The notes beneath the pieces were generated by a model. That model was not told the origin of the DNA and ran no database searches. It saw nothing but the letters and a program-made list of their open reading frames with translations. From contig NZ_PGFQ01000005.1 of NCBI RefSeq assembly GCF_029870955.1, positions 62,001 to 126,000 on the forward strand: 64,000 nt of DNA, written 5' to 3'. The translations under genes and the position numbers were made by a program. The stretch comes from Sulfitobacter faviae (GTDB taxonomy: Bacteria; Pseudomonadota; Alphaproteobacteria; Rhodobacterales; Rhodobacteraceae). Within the stretch, counting starts at the first letter, position 1, and each line of letters starts with the position of its first letter. Of this stretch, positions 55,838 through 63,846 are shown piece by piece.

Positions 55838-56224
55838 ATGACCAATCCCCAGATCGACTATGCCGCAATGGCGGCTCAGTGGCGTGCAGAGCGCGAAACC
55901 ACATTGAAGGCATCCCGAACGGAGCTGCTCGCGCAACTACGTGCGCTTGGCATCAGCGAGGTCACTGCCGAATACGAAGGCTATGGCGACTCCGGCAATG
56001 TCGAGGATGTGACGGTGCAGCCCGCAGAGGTCCAACTGCCGGAGGCGCTTGCCACAGAGGTTGGCGACTTCGCCTGGTCGCTCGCCTATCACCATCACCC
56101 GGGGTTCGAAAACAACGAGGGCGGCTACGGCACGCTGACATGGGACATAGCACTAGACAGCATCATCCTCGATCACGCGGACCGCTATGTCGAATGCTCG
56201 CACAGCTATGTCGAGGGGCTGTGA
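55838..56224 (+). CDS. DUF6878 family plasmid protein
   Basis: The 128-residue product has the family core YEGYGDSGNVEDV, HHPGFENNEGGYGTLTWDI and ILDHADRYVECS. It is acidic with conserved Asp/His residues but unknown activity. The leader AAGAGGACAGACCCATG gives the start, and the next gene begins one base after its stop. Confidence 0.82.
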   Translation: MTNPQIDYAAMAAQWRAERETTLKASRTELLAQLRALGISEVTAEYEGYGDSGNVEDVTVQPAEVQLPEALATEVGDFAWSLAYHHHPGFENNEGGYGTLTWDIALDSIILDHADRYVECSHSYVEGL

Positions 56225-56225
56225 G

Positions 56226-56687
56226 ATGGCCCATCCGCTTCATCATGCTGAAAGCTCTGCCCAGAAATTCGGCGGGGTGCCATCTGACTATCAGTCTGTG
56301 CACGATTGGTTTGACGCCTCGAAAGAGCACCTCGCGCTCTTCACGCACCGAGCCATGCGCCACCATGCACAAGGCCTGTTCGAGGCCGAACGTGTCTTCG
56401 GCTTGACCCTGACCAATAGCGCGGGTCGGGACATTCCCGTGCGCTGGATCGGCGAGCAGCATATCCGCGAAGACTGTCAGGGCCGTATCCCGAGCATGGC
56501 GGACTGGCTGCGACGGATCCAGCCCGAGCCATGGATGGCCAATGGCCATATCGACCGGCATTCTGGCGATGAGCCCTGCGGCGACCCAAGGGTCGCCTGG
56601 GCCTCCGAGGTTGCCGCCGGACGAACGGTTCTTGGCCTGAAAGATTGGATGGCGGCGCGCGCGACGCGGGCCACGCAAAGCGCCTGA
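56226..56687 (+). CDS. DUF6915 family plasmid protein
   Basis: The 153-residue product has the family pattern HHAESSAQKFGGVPSDYQSV, HDWFDASKEHLALFTHRAMR and WIGEQHIREDCQGRIPSMAD with His-rich segments. Its function is unknown. It is coupled to the DUF6878 gene. Confidence 0.82.
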   Translation: MAHPLHHAESSAQKFGGVPSDYQSVHDWFDASKEHLALFTHRAMRHHAQGLFEAERVFGLTLTNSAGRDIPVRWIGEQHIREDCQGRIPSMADWLRRIQPEPWMANGHIDRHSGDEPCGDPRVAWASEVAAGRTVLGLKDWMAARATRATQSA

Positions 56688-56787
56688 CAGCTCTCGGCCG
56701 TTTGCCAAACGAATACTGTATGGAAGCCCGGTTGGAAGATCGGGCTTCTTGCGTCGTTTCCCCACCATTCTTCTTGAGGAGGATCGC

Positions 56788-57090
56788 ATGACACTCGATG
56801 AAATCAAGGCGGCCGTCGATGCCGGCCAGACCGTGCACTGGGCCAATACCGGCTACGTTGTCCACAAGGACCGGCTCGGTCAGTACCTCATCACCTATCA
56901 GCCGAACGGTAGCTGCATCGGCCTGACCGACCGGAGCGGGCACCGGTTGAACGGAAAAGAAACGGTGTTCTTCGTCGCGCAATCGAAGGACGCCGCAGAA
57001 AATCCGGGCAACCAATCAAGACCAGACGGGCAGGGGAGGGGCGTAGCACCCGGAGGCGCGGGGGCATTCCCACTCGGACGGCAGCTCTGA
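56788..57090 (+). CDS. Small hypothetical plasmid protein
   Basis: The 100-residue product has a plausible beta-rich N-terminal domain (VHWANTGYVVHKDRLGQYLI, SCIGLTDRSGHRLNGKET) and a Gly-rich tail. The strong RBS GAGGAGGATCGC precedes ATG 56788. I do not recognise it. Confidence 0.6.
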   Translation: MTLDEIKAAVDAGQTVHWANTGYVVHKDRLGQYLITYQPNGSCIGLTDRSGHRLNGKETVFFVAQSKDAAENPGNQSRPDGQGRGVAPGGAGAFPLGRQL

Positions 57091-57214
57091 CCCGTGGGCG
57101 GGGCTGAAAGGAAAGCGAGCTTTCTGATTTGTGATCCCAAGAGGGGTCGAGAAAGCAATCCCCGATGCGTTGGCAAGAACGTCAGGCACCGGCCAATCCA
57201 AAAGGAACCATCCC

Positions 57215-57943
57215 ATGTTCGCAGGAACCCTCACCCGCAATGTCGAGACCGCAGACGCTCAGTACACCGGCATGATCCACTCGACGCGCTTTGACATCGC
57301 CATCCAGTTGGAGGCGCGGGCTAAGATGTCCGAACGCAGCCCGGATTTTGACGTGACGGCAGTCAACAAATCAGGCCGCAAGGTGCGAATCGGCACGGCC
57401 TGGAACGAGACCGGCAATACCAGCGGCAACCCCTACATCTCGATGCAGATCGATGTCGGCTTGGGTCCGTTCCGGGTCAACGCGGTGCAGACGAAAGAGG
57501 CGCGCGCGGCCCAAAGCGGCGAATTCGAGATCATCCCGCTGGTCTCGAACGGCCTGATGAAGTCCGGCTCGATCTCGGGCGAGCTCACCGCCATGGACGC
57601 GGACAACGCCTTCACTGGCTACATCGCCAACATGATGTTCGATCTGGAGTTCATGCTGATCGAGAACAGCTACAAATCCGAGGAAACCCACCCCGATTAC
57701 CGGATCGAGGTCAGCTCACCCCGGGGCACACCGATCCGCGTCGGCTCGGCCTGGATGGCCAAAAGCAGCCGCACGGGCAATGACTACCTGTCGCTGCTGA
57801 TCAACACGCCCGATGGCGACCTGCGCGTCAACGCCGTGCAGAACGAAGAACAGCGCGGCGGGCAGACCTTCTCGATCATCCCGTTCATCGACAGCGGTGA
57901 GCAGCCGCAGGACGCGGGCGCGGGGCTCTCCTTGGTCGCCTAG
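57215..57943 (+). CDS. Tandem DUF736-containing protein
   Basis: The 242-residue product has two related domains. The first spans residues 1-110 or so (GTLTRNVETADAQYTGMIHS ... PFRVNAVQTKE), the second about 160-235 (TPIRVGSAWMAKSSRTGNDY ... LRVNAVQNEEQ). DUF736 proteins are usually about 110 residues and are plasmid-linked, so this is a double or extended form. A perfect terminator follows. Confidence 0.8.
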   Translation: MFAGTLTRNVETADAQYTGMIHSTRFDIAIQLEARAKMSERSPDFDVTAVNKSGRKVRIGTAWNETGNTSGNPYISMQIDVGLGPFRVNAVQTKEARAAQSGEFEIIPLVSNGLMKSGSISGELTAMDADNAFTGYIANMMFDLEFMLIENSYKSEETHPDYRIEVSSPRGTPIRVGSAWMAKSSRTGNDYLSLLINTPDGDLRVNAVQNEEQRGGQTFSIIPFIDSGEQPQDAGAGLSLVA

Positions 57944-57974
57944 TCGGCGCGCGAGGGGGAGACGATCTGAACCC

Positions 57975-58008
57975 AAAGGGGAACCGTGGGATCACGGTTC
58001 CCCTTTTT
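57975..58008 (+). terminator. Strong intrinsic terminator after the DUF736 gene
   Basis: A perfect 14-bp stem (AAAGGGGAACCGTG, 57975-57988; complement 57993-58006) with a GGAT loop ends in a T-run. It closes the accessory cluster. Confidence 0.92.
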
Positions 58009-58011
58009 CTG

Positions 58012-58422
58012 TGCTGGTGTGGTTTGGAGATGGCGCGAAGTAAACTATGCTTAGGTCAGGTGTCGAAGTAGGCCTAGAGCCGCCATTCTGCAGTCGGTGG
58101 CGACCCCGGCTGATGCCGCAGCAAGCACCAAGGGCAGCGAAGCGCAGTTAGCGATCTTTGGAAACTCAGCCTTTCTCTATCTCAACAAGCGCCTTTGCTA
58201 ACATGACAGCTGGAACGAGGCAAAGATCAGCGGACGATCGGGCGACTTGTTCGAGAGCGCCAAGAAATTCTGGAACCTGCCAAACGTCGCAAGCTAACAT
58301 CTATCGCCCTGCTTCGCCGGAGCCGTCCGTCACCCCTCACTTGCTGATGGGGGTGCGGCGGCGCAGAAGATCAGGGCACCCGCCTCCGCCCTGCTCTGCT
58401 AGTGAGTCAGGAACCTCTTGCC
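58012..58422. other. Gene-poor stretch between accessory cluster and hipA
   Basis: I see no family-like frame, repeat or terminator here. It probably holds decayed sequence. Confidence 0.35.
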
Positions 58423-59655
58423 CTATGAAAGTTCTTCCAGGATGGGCACTGTCTTCATGTGATCCTCAACGGCAGACCTGACCTCATCACTCATCGGCAG
58501 GTTTGCCGCTTCTGTGCCCCAATGCTCCCGAAAAGCCTGAACCGTCTCTTGGGCCGCGTCGATCGCCATCTTCCTCGGGATCGATGCTTTGACGGCAAGG
58601 TGTTCTAGCTCATCAACCGAGAATGCCGAAAACACCTTGGCACGGCTGACCTTCATGTTGGTCGCATCACCCGGAATGTAGGGCACAGTCGCCACAAAAT
58701 CATAAGCTGGTGCCAGCGAGACATACCGCCTGTCCGGATAGATCAGTGACCAGTTCTTCATGTGCATATCAGCATTGCCGATCAGCATGTTGAAGGTCAG
58801 GCGCCGGACATATTCGATGATGTCGGCATCATTACCTTCGGCGGCGATCACCTGGGCGATGTTGCGGAATGTGCCATTGCCGTATTTGTCTTCGGGATAG
58901 AGCCCATAGACCTGCGCAAAATCCTCGATATGCACGCGCGACCCGTCGGAAAGGCGATCAAACCGCTCGATCACAAAGGCATGGTTGCCGATCTTATCGA
59001 TACCCTCGGGCAGGTTCTTGATCGCATCGATACTGACCAGATCGATGGCAGGGACGTTCATCCCGATAAGGCCGGCCAGCTTCATCATCGAGAATTCATT
59101 TTCAGGGACGCCTGCGAATTCACGCGAGGGTAGCTTCACGATCCAGGAGCCCCCGACACCAGAGGCGGGAATGGTCAGCCCGCCACTAGCTTCCATCACG
59201 GCGGAAAACTTGAGCTGAACGCCTGCCAGCGAAAACCGCAAAGCATTCTCTCGCTGATCATCGCCATGATCATCGGCGCCATCGGCCGCATCCGGCGGCC
59301 AGGCTTCACCGTCAGCAGGGGTGATCGTGATCGCGCCGGGCAGGTCATGGCCAAGCGCCCAAAGCAGATAGAATTCTCGTTCGGGATTCACGCCCGCCTG
59401 TTCGGCCAGGTATTTGCGCAGATGGCCTTCGGGAAGAAGGTTTGAGAAGAAGGGCATGACGCGCTTCTGATAGGGCCGAAAATCCGTATAGAGTTCCCCG
59501 AATTCATCCTTGAAGGCGAGCCCGAGGGTCGGCCTGTCAGGATTTTCGATGTACTCGTCGGTGAAGGCAAAGATGGTGCGATCGCCGCCAAGATTGGTGA
59601 GCGTGCCAATGGGCTCGCCATACAGGTTTACGTTCAGCACGGAGACATTACTCAT
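58423..59655 (-). CDS. hipA: HipA-family kinase toxin
   Basis: The product is about 410 residues with the HipA N-subdomain (LYGEPIGTLTNLGGDRTIFA), the SLAGVQLKFSAVM region and kinase core (SWIVKLPSREFAG, FVIERFDR, IGNADMHMKNWSLIYPD, APAYDFVATVPY). HipA kinases inactivate tRNA synthetase or related targets. ATG 59655 overlaps the antitoxin gene end by 8 bases, the usual hipBA arrangement. Confidence 0.92.
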   Translation of the reverse strand: MSNVSVLNVNLYGEPIGTLTNLGGDRTIFAFTDEYIENPDRPTLGLAFKDEFGELYTDFRPYQKRVMPFFSNLLPEGHLRKYLAEQAGVNPEREFYLLWALGHDLPGAITITPADGEAWPPDAADGADDHGDDQRENALRFSLAGVQLKFSAVMEASGGLTIPASGVGGSWIVKLPSREFAGVPENEFSMMKLAGLIGMNVPAIDLVSIDAIKNLPEGIDKIGNHAFVIERFDRLSDGSRVHIEDFAQVYGLYPEDKYGNGTFRNIAQVIAAEGNDADIIEYVRRLTFNMLIGNADMHMKNWSLIYPDRRYVSLAPAYDFVATVPYIPGDATNMKVSRAKVFSAFSVDELEHLAVKASIPRKMAIDAAQETVQAFREHWGTEAANLPMSDEVRSAVEDHMKTVPILEELS

Positions 59656-60238
59656 CGTTGTCTCCATCAAGGCGATAGGCAGGACGCGGCAAGCGCGTCC
59701 GTTCCTCATCGGCTATGCCATGGGCGAGTGCGTTGCGGAAACTGTTCATCTGCTTTGACGCTTCCTGCAGCGCGGCAACGCCACCCGCGTTCTCCACGGC
59801 TTTGAGCGCTTCACGTATGCTGCGCAATGTGTCGGTATTCCGGATCAGGTTCTCGAACTGTCGCATCTCGCGAAACTGCCGCTGCAGGTTTTCGAAGACG
59901 GGACTATCGATCTTGAGCGACTGGATGTGCTCAAGCTGCTTGGCGAGCCGGGTAATCTCTTTACGCGCCTCCGGCGTGGCCTTCGGCACGTCGTTTACGC
60001 TACGGGTGATCGTTCTTACGGCAGGCGCGGCCTTGCGCGGAACAAGCGCCAGTTCCAGATCAAGGGCGTTGGCGATGGCGGTCAGACTTGAGACGGTGAG
60101 GTTCACAGCGCCGCTCTCGATCTTGGAGATATGCGACTGCGGCACGCCTGCATGGGCGCTCAGCGCGCGCTGGCTCAGCCCCTTCTTTTCGCGGGCAGCT
60201 TTCAGTGTCGCCGCCAGTTTCTCGCTCTCATAGCTCAT
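59648..60238 (-). CDS. hipB: HipB-like XRE antitoxin
   Basis: The product is about 196 residues with an N-terminal HTH (GLSQRALSAHAGVPQSHISK, then IESGAVNLTVSSLTAIANAL) and a long helical C-terminal half, larger than the classical HipB. The start may be ATG 60238 or upstream codons to 60265. It represses the unit and neutralises HipA. Confidence 0.88.
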   Translation of the reverse strand: MSYESEKLAATLKAAREKKGLSQRALSAHAGVPQSHISKIESGAVNLTVSSLTAIANALDLELALVPRKAAPAVRTITRSVNDVPKATPEARKEITRLAKQLEHIQSLKIDSPVFENLQRQFREMRQFENLIRNTDTLRSIREALKAVENAGGVAALQEASKQMNSFRNALAHGIADEERTRLPRPAYRLDGDNDE

Positions 60239-60381
60239 TTTGATATAATCCTGCATATCAAGCAAAGCGCTTGATCTACTTTAATGTATCATATGAAGCC
60301 TGAATTTTCAAGACGTGATCTAGTTTGACATATCGTAAGCTAGAAACGATCTATTTCTATAGATCGAACCATGGGGCATTG

Positions 60382-61293
60382 CTAGCCCAACCACGATGAA
60401 CCCGGCGTGCGGCTCACCATACGGTCGTATGTATCCTCTTCAGCCTCTTCGGCAGGCTCGAAGCGTGACGGCGCGTCCCCAAGATGGATTAGGGAAAGCG
60501 CAAAGTCGTGGACTTCGGAGACCAGAGCATGTTCGGTGCAGGGCTCTTTGAACCAGCTTCCTGACTCATGCTCTCTCGTTGCTTTTCGCCGAACCAGTTC
60601 AGTTTCCGTTGCCGGTATCGCGGTCGCCGGTATCTCGATTGGCGGTCGGCCAGCCGTCTTGAAGTAGGCGCCAGTGCGCAAGGCGCGATCACTCGACCGC
60701 GCCCAATGAATGAAGCCATCAATAGATTTCACAAGAACTGCCCGGCGCTCGGTGTACTGCAGCCAGCGCAGCGTCGCCGCGATCAGGGAAACGCCGTAGC
60801 GGTCCGCGCATGCGCCCAAGGCCTCTAGGTCAGGCTGAGACTTCGGAGCGATCTGCGCACGGAAGTCATCCAGTGGCATGAGGAGATTTGCGGCGAACTC
60901 GTTCGCTTCTTTCTCGATCTGCCGATATTTGCTGTCCCAGCGTTCCATGTCCTCGGTGCTGCACTGGATACCGTCAGGATGATCCTGCCTGTGCAAGAGG
61001 TAGTGCCCGAACTCGTGGGCGAGGGTAAAGTTGATGCGCCCCGGCGATGCTGTGTCCGAATTGTAGAAGATGCCCCAGCCCATTTCGCCAGGCGGGGCCT
61101 TCATCAAGGCGCCCTCGAATCCCTTCAGCGGGGCACCCTGCACAAGACTTATCGGATCGTCAGGAAAGCGCTGCTTTGAAAAATCGTAGGCAAGCGCTTC
61201 AACATTGACCGGAAAGCGGTCGTCGCCACCCAAGGTGTTCAGGATGATGGTCAGGTCGTATGCCCATCGTTGCGGCGACTTCGGCTTGGTCAT
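60382..61293 (-). CDS. ImmA/IrrE-type metallopeptidase
   Basis: The product is about 303 residues with zinc motif HEFGHYLLHRQ and downstream Glu in EKEANEFAANLLMPLDDFRA. Such proteases cleave a partner XRE repressor to switch on mobile or defence genes. Here the XRE gene overlaps its start by 4 bases. C-terminal half is of unknown fold. Confidence 0.9.
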   Translation of the reverse strand: MTKPKSPQRWAYDLTIILNTLGGDDRFPVNVEALAYDFSKQRFPDDPISLVQGAPLKGFEGALMKAPPGEMGWGIFYNSDTASPGRINFTLAHEFGHYLLHRQDHPDGIQCSTEDMERWDSKYRQIEKEANEFAANLLMPLDDFRAQIAPKSQPDLEALGACADRYGVSLIAATLRWLQYTERRAVLVKSIDGFIHWARSSDRALRTGAYFKTAGRPPIEIPATAIPATETELVRRKATREHESGSWFKEPCTEHALVSEVHDFALSLIHLGDAPSRFEPAEEAEEDTYDRMVSRTPGSSWLG

Positions 61294-61613
61294 CCGGGTT
61301 TCCCCCACAGCTTTACCATCTCGCGGATTTTTTCTTTGGTATCAGGGTCCATGTGTTTGTATTCACGATAGAACTGCGCATCGACGGCGTCTTCCTCGGT
61401 TATCGCCTGCTTTTCATCGAGCAGGTATTCAATCGTGACACCAAGTACTTCTGCAATCTTGGCCAGCTTCTCCGCCGATGGACGCGGCGGGTTCTTGTTC
61501 TCCAGTTCCCATATGTAGCTTTTGCTGGAGCCGGTGAGCTCGGCAAGTTTGTCAAGCGTGAGCTTTTGCTCCTTCCGTAAGCGGCGAATCTTCTCTCCCA
61601 GGCTGTTGGTCAT
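61290..61613 (-). CDS. XRE-family regulator paired with ImmA
   Basis: The 107-residue product has an HTH (KLTLDKLAELTGSSKSYIWE, then LENKNPPRPSAEKLAKIAEV) and a charged tail. It is the likely repressor cleaved by ImmA. It lies divergent from the ubiquitin-like operon with an operator between them. Confidence 0.88.
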   Translation of the reverse strand: MTNSLGEKIRRLRKEQKLTLDKLAELTGSSKSYIWELENKNPPRPSAEKLAKIAEVLGVTIEYLLDEKQAITEEDAVDAQFYREYKHMDPDTKEKIREMVKLWGKPG

Positions 61614-61644
61614 GTGGCGGCCTCCCCGTCGATCTTATTGTTCG

Positions 61645-61661
61645 GTAAAGACGTACTTTAC
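61645..61661. promoter_or_regulatory. Divergent operator before the ubiquitin-like operon
   Basis: GTAAAG-N5-CTTTAC is a perfect dyad between the XRE gene and the rightward promoter, the expected site for the XRE protein. Confidence 0.6.
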
Positions 61662-61665
61662 GTGC

Positions 61666-61695
61666 TTGACTTCTGACTTTCAACAAATATATGAT
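61666..61695 (+). promoter_or_regulatory. Promoter of the DUF2188-Ubl-E1 operon
   Basis: TTGACT (61666-61671) and TATGAT (61690-61695) are separated by 18 bp, close to sigma-70 consensus, just downstream of the dyad operator. Confidence 0.6.
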
Positions 61696-61754
61696 GTTCG
61701 GAGTAGTCATACTTTTTATGCCTGCAACCCTAACGAACAGGAGGTATGGAAACC

Positions 61755-61988
61755 ATGAGTAAGGGACCGAAGACCCATCACGTCGTGCCGAACCCGGCAG
61801 GCGGATGGGATGTGAAGCGTGGCGGCGCATCCCGCGCCAGCAGCCACCATGAAACCAAGCAGGACGCCGTTGATCGCGGACGTGAAATCAGCCGCAACCA
61901 GCAAAGCGAACTGCGTATCCACAACCGCGACGGACGGATCGCCAGCAGTGACAGCCACGGTGGCGACCCGTTCCCGCCGAAAGGCTAA
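61755..61988 (+). CDS. DUF2188 domain protein
   Basis: The 77-residue product has the DUF2188 pattern HHVVPNPAGGWDVKRGGASR, then AVDRGREISRNQQSELRIHN and a GxxSSDSHGGDPFPPKG end. The start ATG 61755 is spaced correctly from AGGAGGT, while ATG 61746 is too close. It is the first gene of the ubiquitin-like operon. Its role is unknown. Confidence 0.75.
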   Translation: MSKGPKTHHVVPNPAGGWDVKRGGASRASSHHETKQDAVDRGREISRNQQSELRIHNRDGRIASSDSHGGDPFPPKG

Positions 61989-62005
61989 AAAGAAAGGACC
62001 TGGCC

Positions 62006-62272
62006 ATGCCGAAGGACGAAAAAGGCAAACCGGAAAAAGAGTACACGATTGTTGTGAACGGCCGCGAGAAGACGGTGACGGCGACAGAACTTGGCGAGGA
62101 CGATCTGGTCGCGCTTGCTTACGAAAACCCGCCCAAGGGCGAGTTGATCTGCTTCACCATTACCTACCGGCGCGGCCAGGGCAACAAGCCCGAGGGCACG
62201 CTGGATGAGGGCGATACCGTGAAGCTGAAGGAGGGCATGATCTTCAATGTCACGGCAACTGATAAGTCGTAA
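62006..62272 (+). CDS. Ubiquitin-like (multiubiquitin-family) beta-grasp protein
   Basis: The 88-residue product has a single beta-grasp domain of the multiubiquitin class (EYTIVVNGREKTVTATELGE, ELICFTITYRRGQGNKPEGT, VKLKEGMIFNVTATDKS). There is no C-terminal diglycine; it ends Ala-Thr-Asp-Lys-Ser. It overlaps the E1 gene by 26 bases, so the two are translated together. Prokaryotic relatives (Burroughs, Iyer and Aravind) are thought to be conjugated to targets. Confidence 0.82.
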   Translation: MPKDEKGKPEKEYTIVVNGREKTVTATELGEDDLVALAYENPPKGELICFTITYRRGQGNKPEGTLDEGDTVKLKEGMIFNVTATDKS

Positions 62273-63431
62273 CGCCGATCTCAAGGCCCTCGAAGAAGGC
62301 GGATACGAGGTGGCTGTGAAAAGTGGCCACCTCGTGATCTCCAACGTGCCCTACGTGAACGCCAATCGCGAGGTAAAGCTTGGCACGCTCGTTTCTGTTC
62401 TGCAGACGAACGGTGGCGAGACGATGGCGCCGAGCGACCATAAGGCGTACTTCGTGGGCGAGCATCCTTGCGATCACAATGGCAAGACACTCGAAGGCAT
62501 CAGGCACTCCAGCAAACGCCAGAGCCTCGGCAAAGACATCACGGTAGACCACATGTTTTCGGCCAAGCCAAAAGAGGGCTACCGCGACTACGAACACAAA
62601 ATGACCACCTATGTGGAGATGATCGCATCGCCCGCGCGGAAAATCGATCCGACGGCTGATGCGCGCACCTACGTCGTCGCAGACTCCGATGAACCTGATC
62701 CGGTATTCAACTACCAGGACACAGCCTCGACACGGGCCGGGATCGGCGGTTTTTCCGAAAAGCTGGCGATGAACAAGGTCGCCATTGTTGGCCTCGGCGG
62801 AACAGGCTCTTATGTGCTCGATCTGCTCGCTAAGACGCCGATCCGCGAGCTGCATCTTATCGACGGTGATGATTTCCTGCAGCACAACGCGTTCCGTAGC
62901 CCGGGCGCACCCAGCATTGAAACACTGCGGGAACGGAACAAGAAGGTCGATTACTTCGCAGCGCTTTATGCGCCTATACGTAAAGGGATCGTCCCGCATC
63001 CAGTCTATCTCGACGAATCCAACGTGGACCTGCTGAACGAGATGGATTTCGTCTTTGTGTGCGTTGACTCCGGCGCCGCCAAACGCCCGGCTGTCGAACA
63101 CCTCGAAGAACAGGGCACCCCCTTCATTGATGTTGGTATGGGGATCGAGATGGGCGACGATGCCCTGGTGGGTGTGCTGCGGGTGACGCTGAGCACCGCC
63201 GAACAGCGAGAGCCGCTTCGTCGCCGCGTCGGCATGGGCGAGGCGGACGTAGATGATGCTTACGCCACCAACATCCAGGTGGCTGACCTGAACGCCCTGA
63301 ACGCGACGCTCGCGGTGATCCGGTGGAAGAAGCTTGTAGGGTTTTACGCCGATTTTGAGGGCGAGCATTCCAGCAACTACACGATTGATGGCAACACGAT
63401 AAACAACATGGACGGGCGCGATGACGATTAA
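62247..63431 (+). CDS. ThiF/E1-like protein with N-terminal DUF6791-type domain
   Basis: The 394-residue product has two parts. Residues 1-160 form a DUF6791-like domain with a lone Cys75 in GEHPCDHNGK. The E1 adenylation domain begins at about 176 (AIVGLGGTGSYVLDLL, LIDGDDFLQHNAFR with Asp206 and Arg217). The only other Cys is Cys272 in a core strand, so Cys75 is the best candidate for a thioester-forming residue. It would activate the upstream Ubl. Confidence 0.82.
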   Translation: MSRQLISRNADLKALEEGGYEVAVKSGHLVISNVPYVNANREVKLGTLVSVLQTNGGETMAPSDHKAYFVGEHPCDHNGKTLEGIRHSSKRQSLGKDITVDHMFSAKPKEGYRDYEHKMTTYVEMIASPARKIDPTADARTYVVADSDEPDPVFNYQDTASTRAGIGGFSEKLAMNKVAIVGLGGTGSYVLDLLAKTPIRELHLIDGDDFLQHNAFRSPGAPSIETLRERNKKVDYFAALYAPIRKGIVPHPVYLDESNVDLLNEMDFVFVCVDSGAAKRPAVEHLEEQGTPFIDVGMGIEMGDDALVGVLRVTLSTAEQREPLRRRVGMGEADVDDAYATNIQVADLNALNATLAVIRWKKLVGFYADFEGEHSSNYTIDGNTINNMDGRDDD

Positions 63432-63846
63432 GAAGATTACCCACAAATTTGTAGATGCGATCCCCGAGCAGACCGAGGAGGGCGTTCTGTACCTCGCCAT
63501 GGATTACGCAACGGCCGTTCACAAATGCGCCTGCGGCTGTGGCAGGGAAGTCGTCACGCCCTTAAGCCCGACGGACTGGAAGATGGGCTATGACGGTGTG
63601 TCGATCTCGCTCTCGCCGTCCATCGGGAACTGGAGCTTTCCTTGCCGGTCGCATTACTGGATCAAGCACAGCAATATCCGGTGGGCAGGTGATGTGAGTG
63701 ATGAACAGATTGCCGCTGGACGGGCGCACGACCGTCGCGCCAAAGGTCGGTATTACGATGCGCCGGAAGCCCCCGCATCAATGGCGAATGCGGATGTGCC
63801 ACAAGGTCTTTGGCAACGTTTCCGGCGGTGGCTAAGCGGCAAGTAA
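63421..63846 (+). CDS. DUF6527 family protein of the Ubl operon
   Basis: The 141-residue product has a metal-binding look: Cys36, Cys38, Cys40 (CACGCGREV) with Cys75 and His78 (FPCRSHYW), flanked by SLSPSIGNWS. The family is associated with Ubl/E1 operons. It overlaps the E1 gene by 11 bases. Its role may be target recognition, which is inference. No further gene is certain up to 64000. Confidence 0.8.
   Translation: MTIKKITHKFVDAIPEQTEEGVLYLAMDYATAVHKCACGCGREVVTPLSPTDWKMGYDGVSISLSPSIGNWSFPCRSHYWIKHSNIRWAGDVSDEQIAAGRAHDRRAKGRYYDAPEAPASMANADVPQGLWQRFRRWLSGK

Noticed and set aside
58158..58481. Frame of 107 residues upstream of hipA
   Set aside because: No RBS, overlaps the hipA end and no family resemblance.
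62250..63500. 416-codon minus-strand frame
   Set aside because: It is antisense to the E1-like gene; no recognisable fold.
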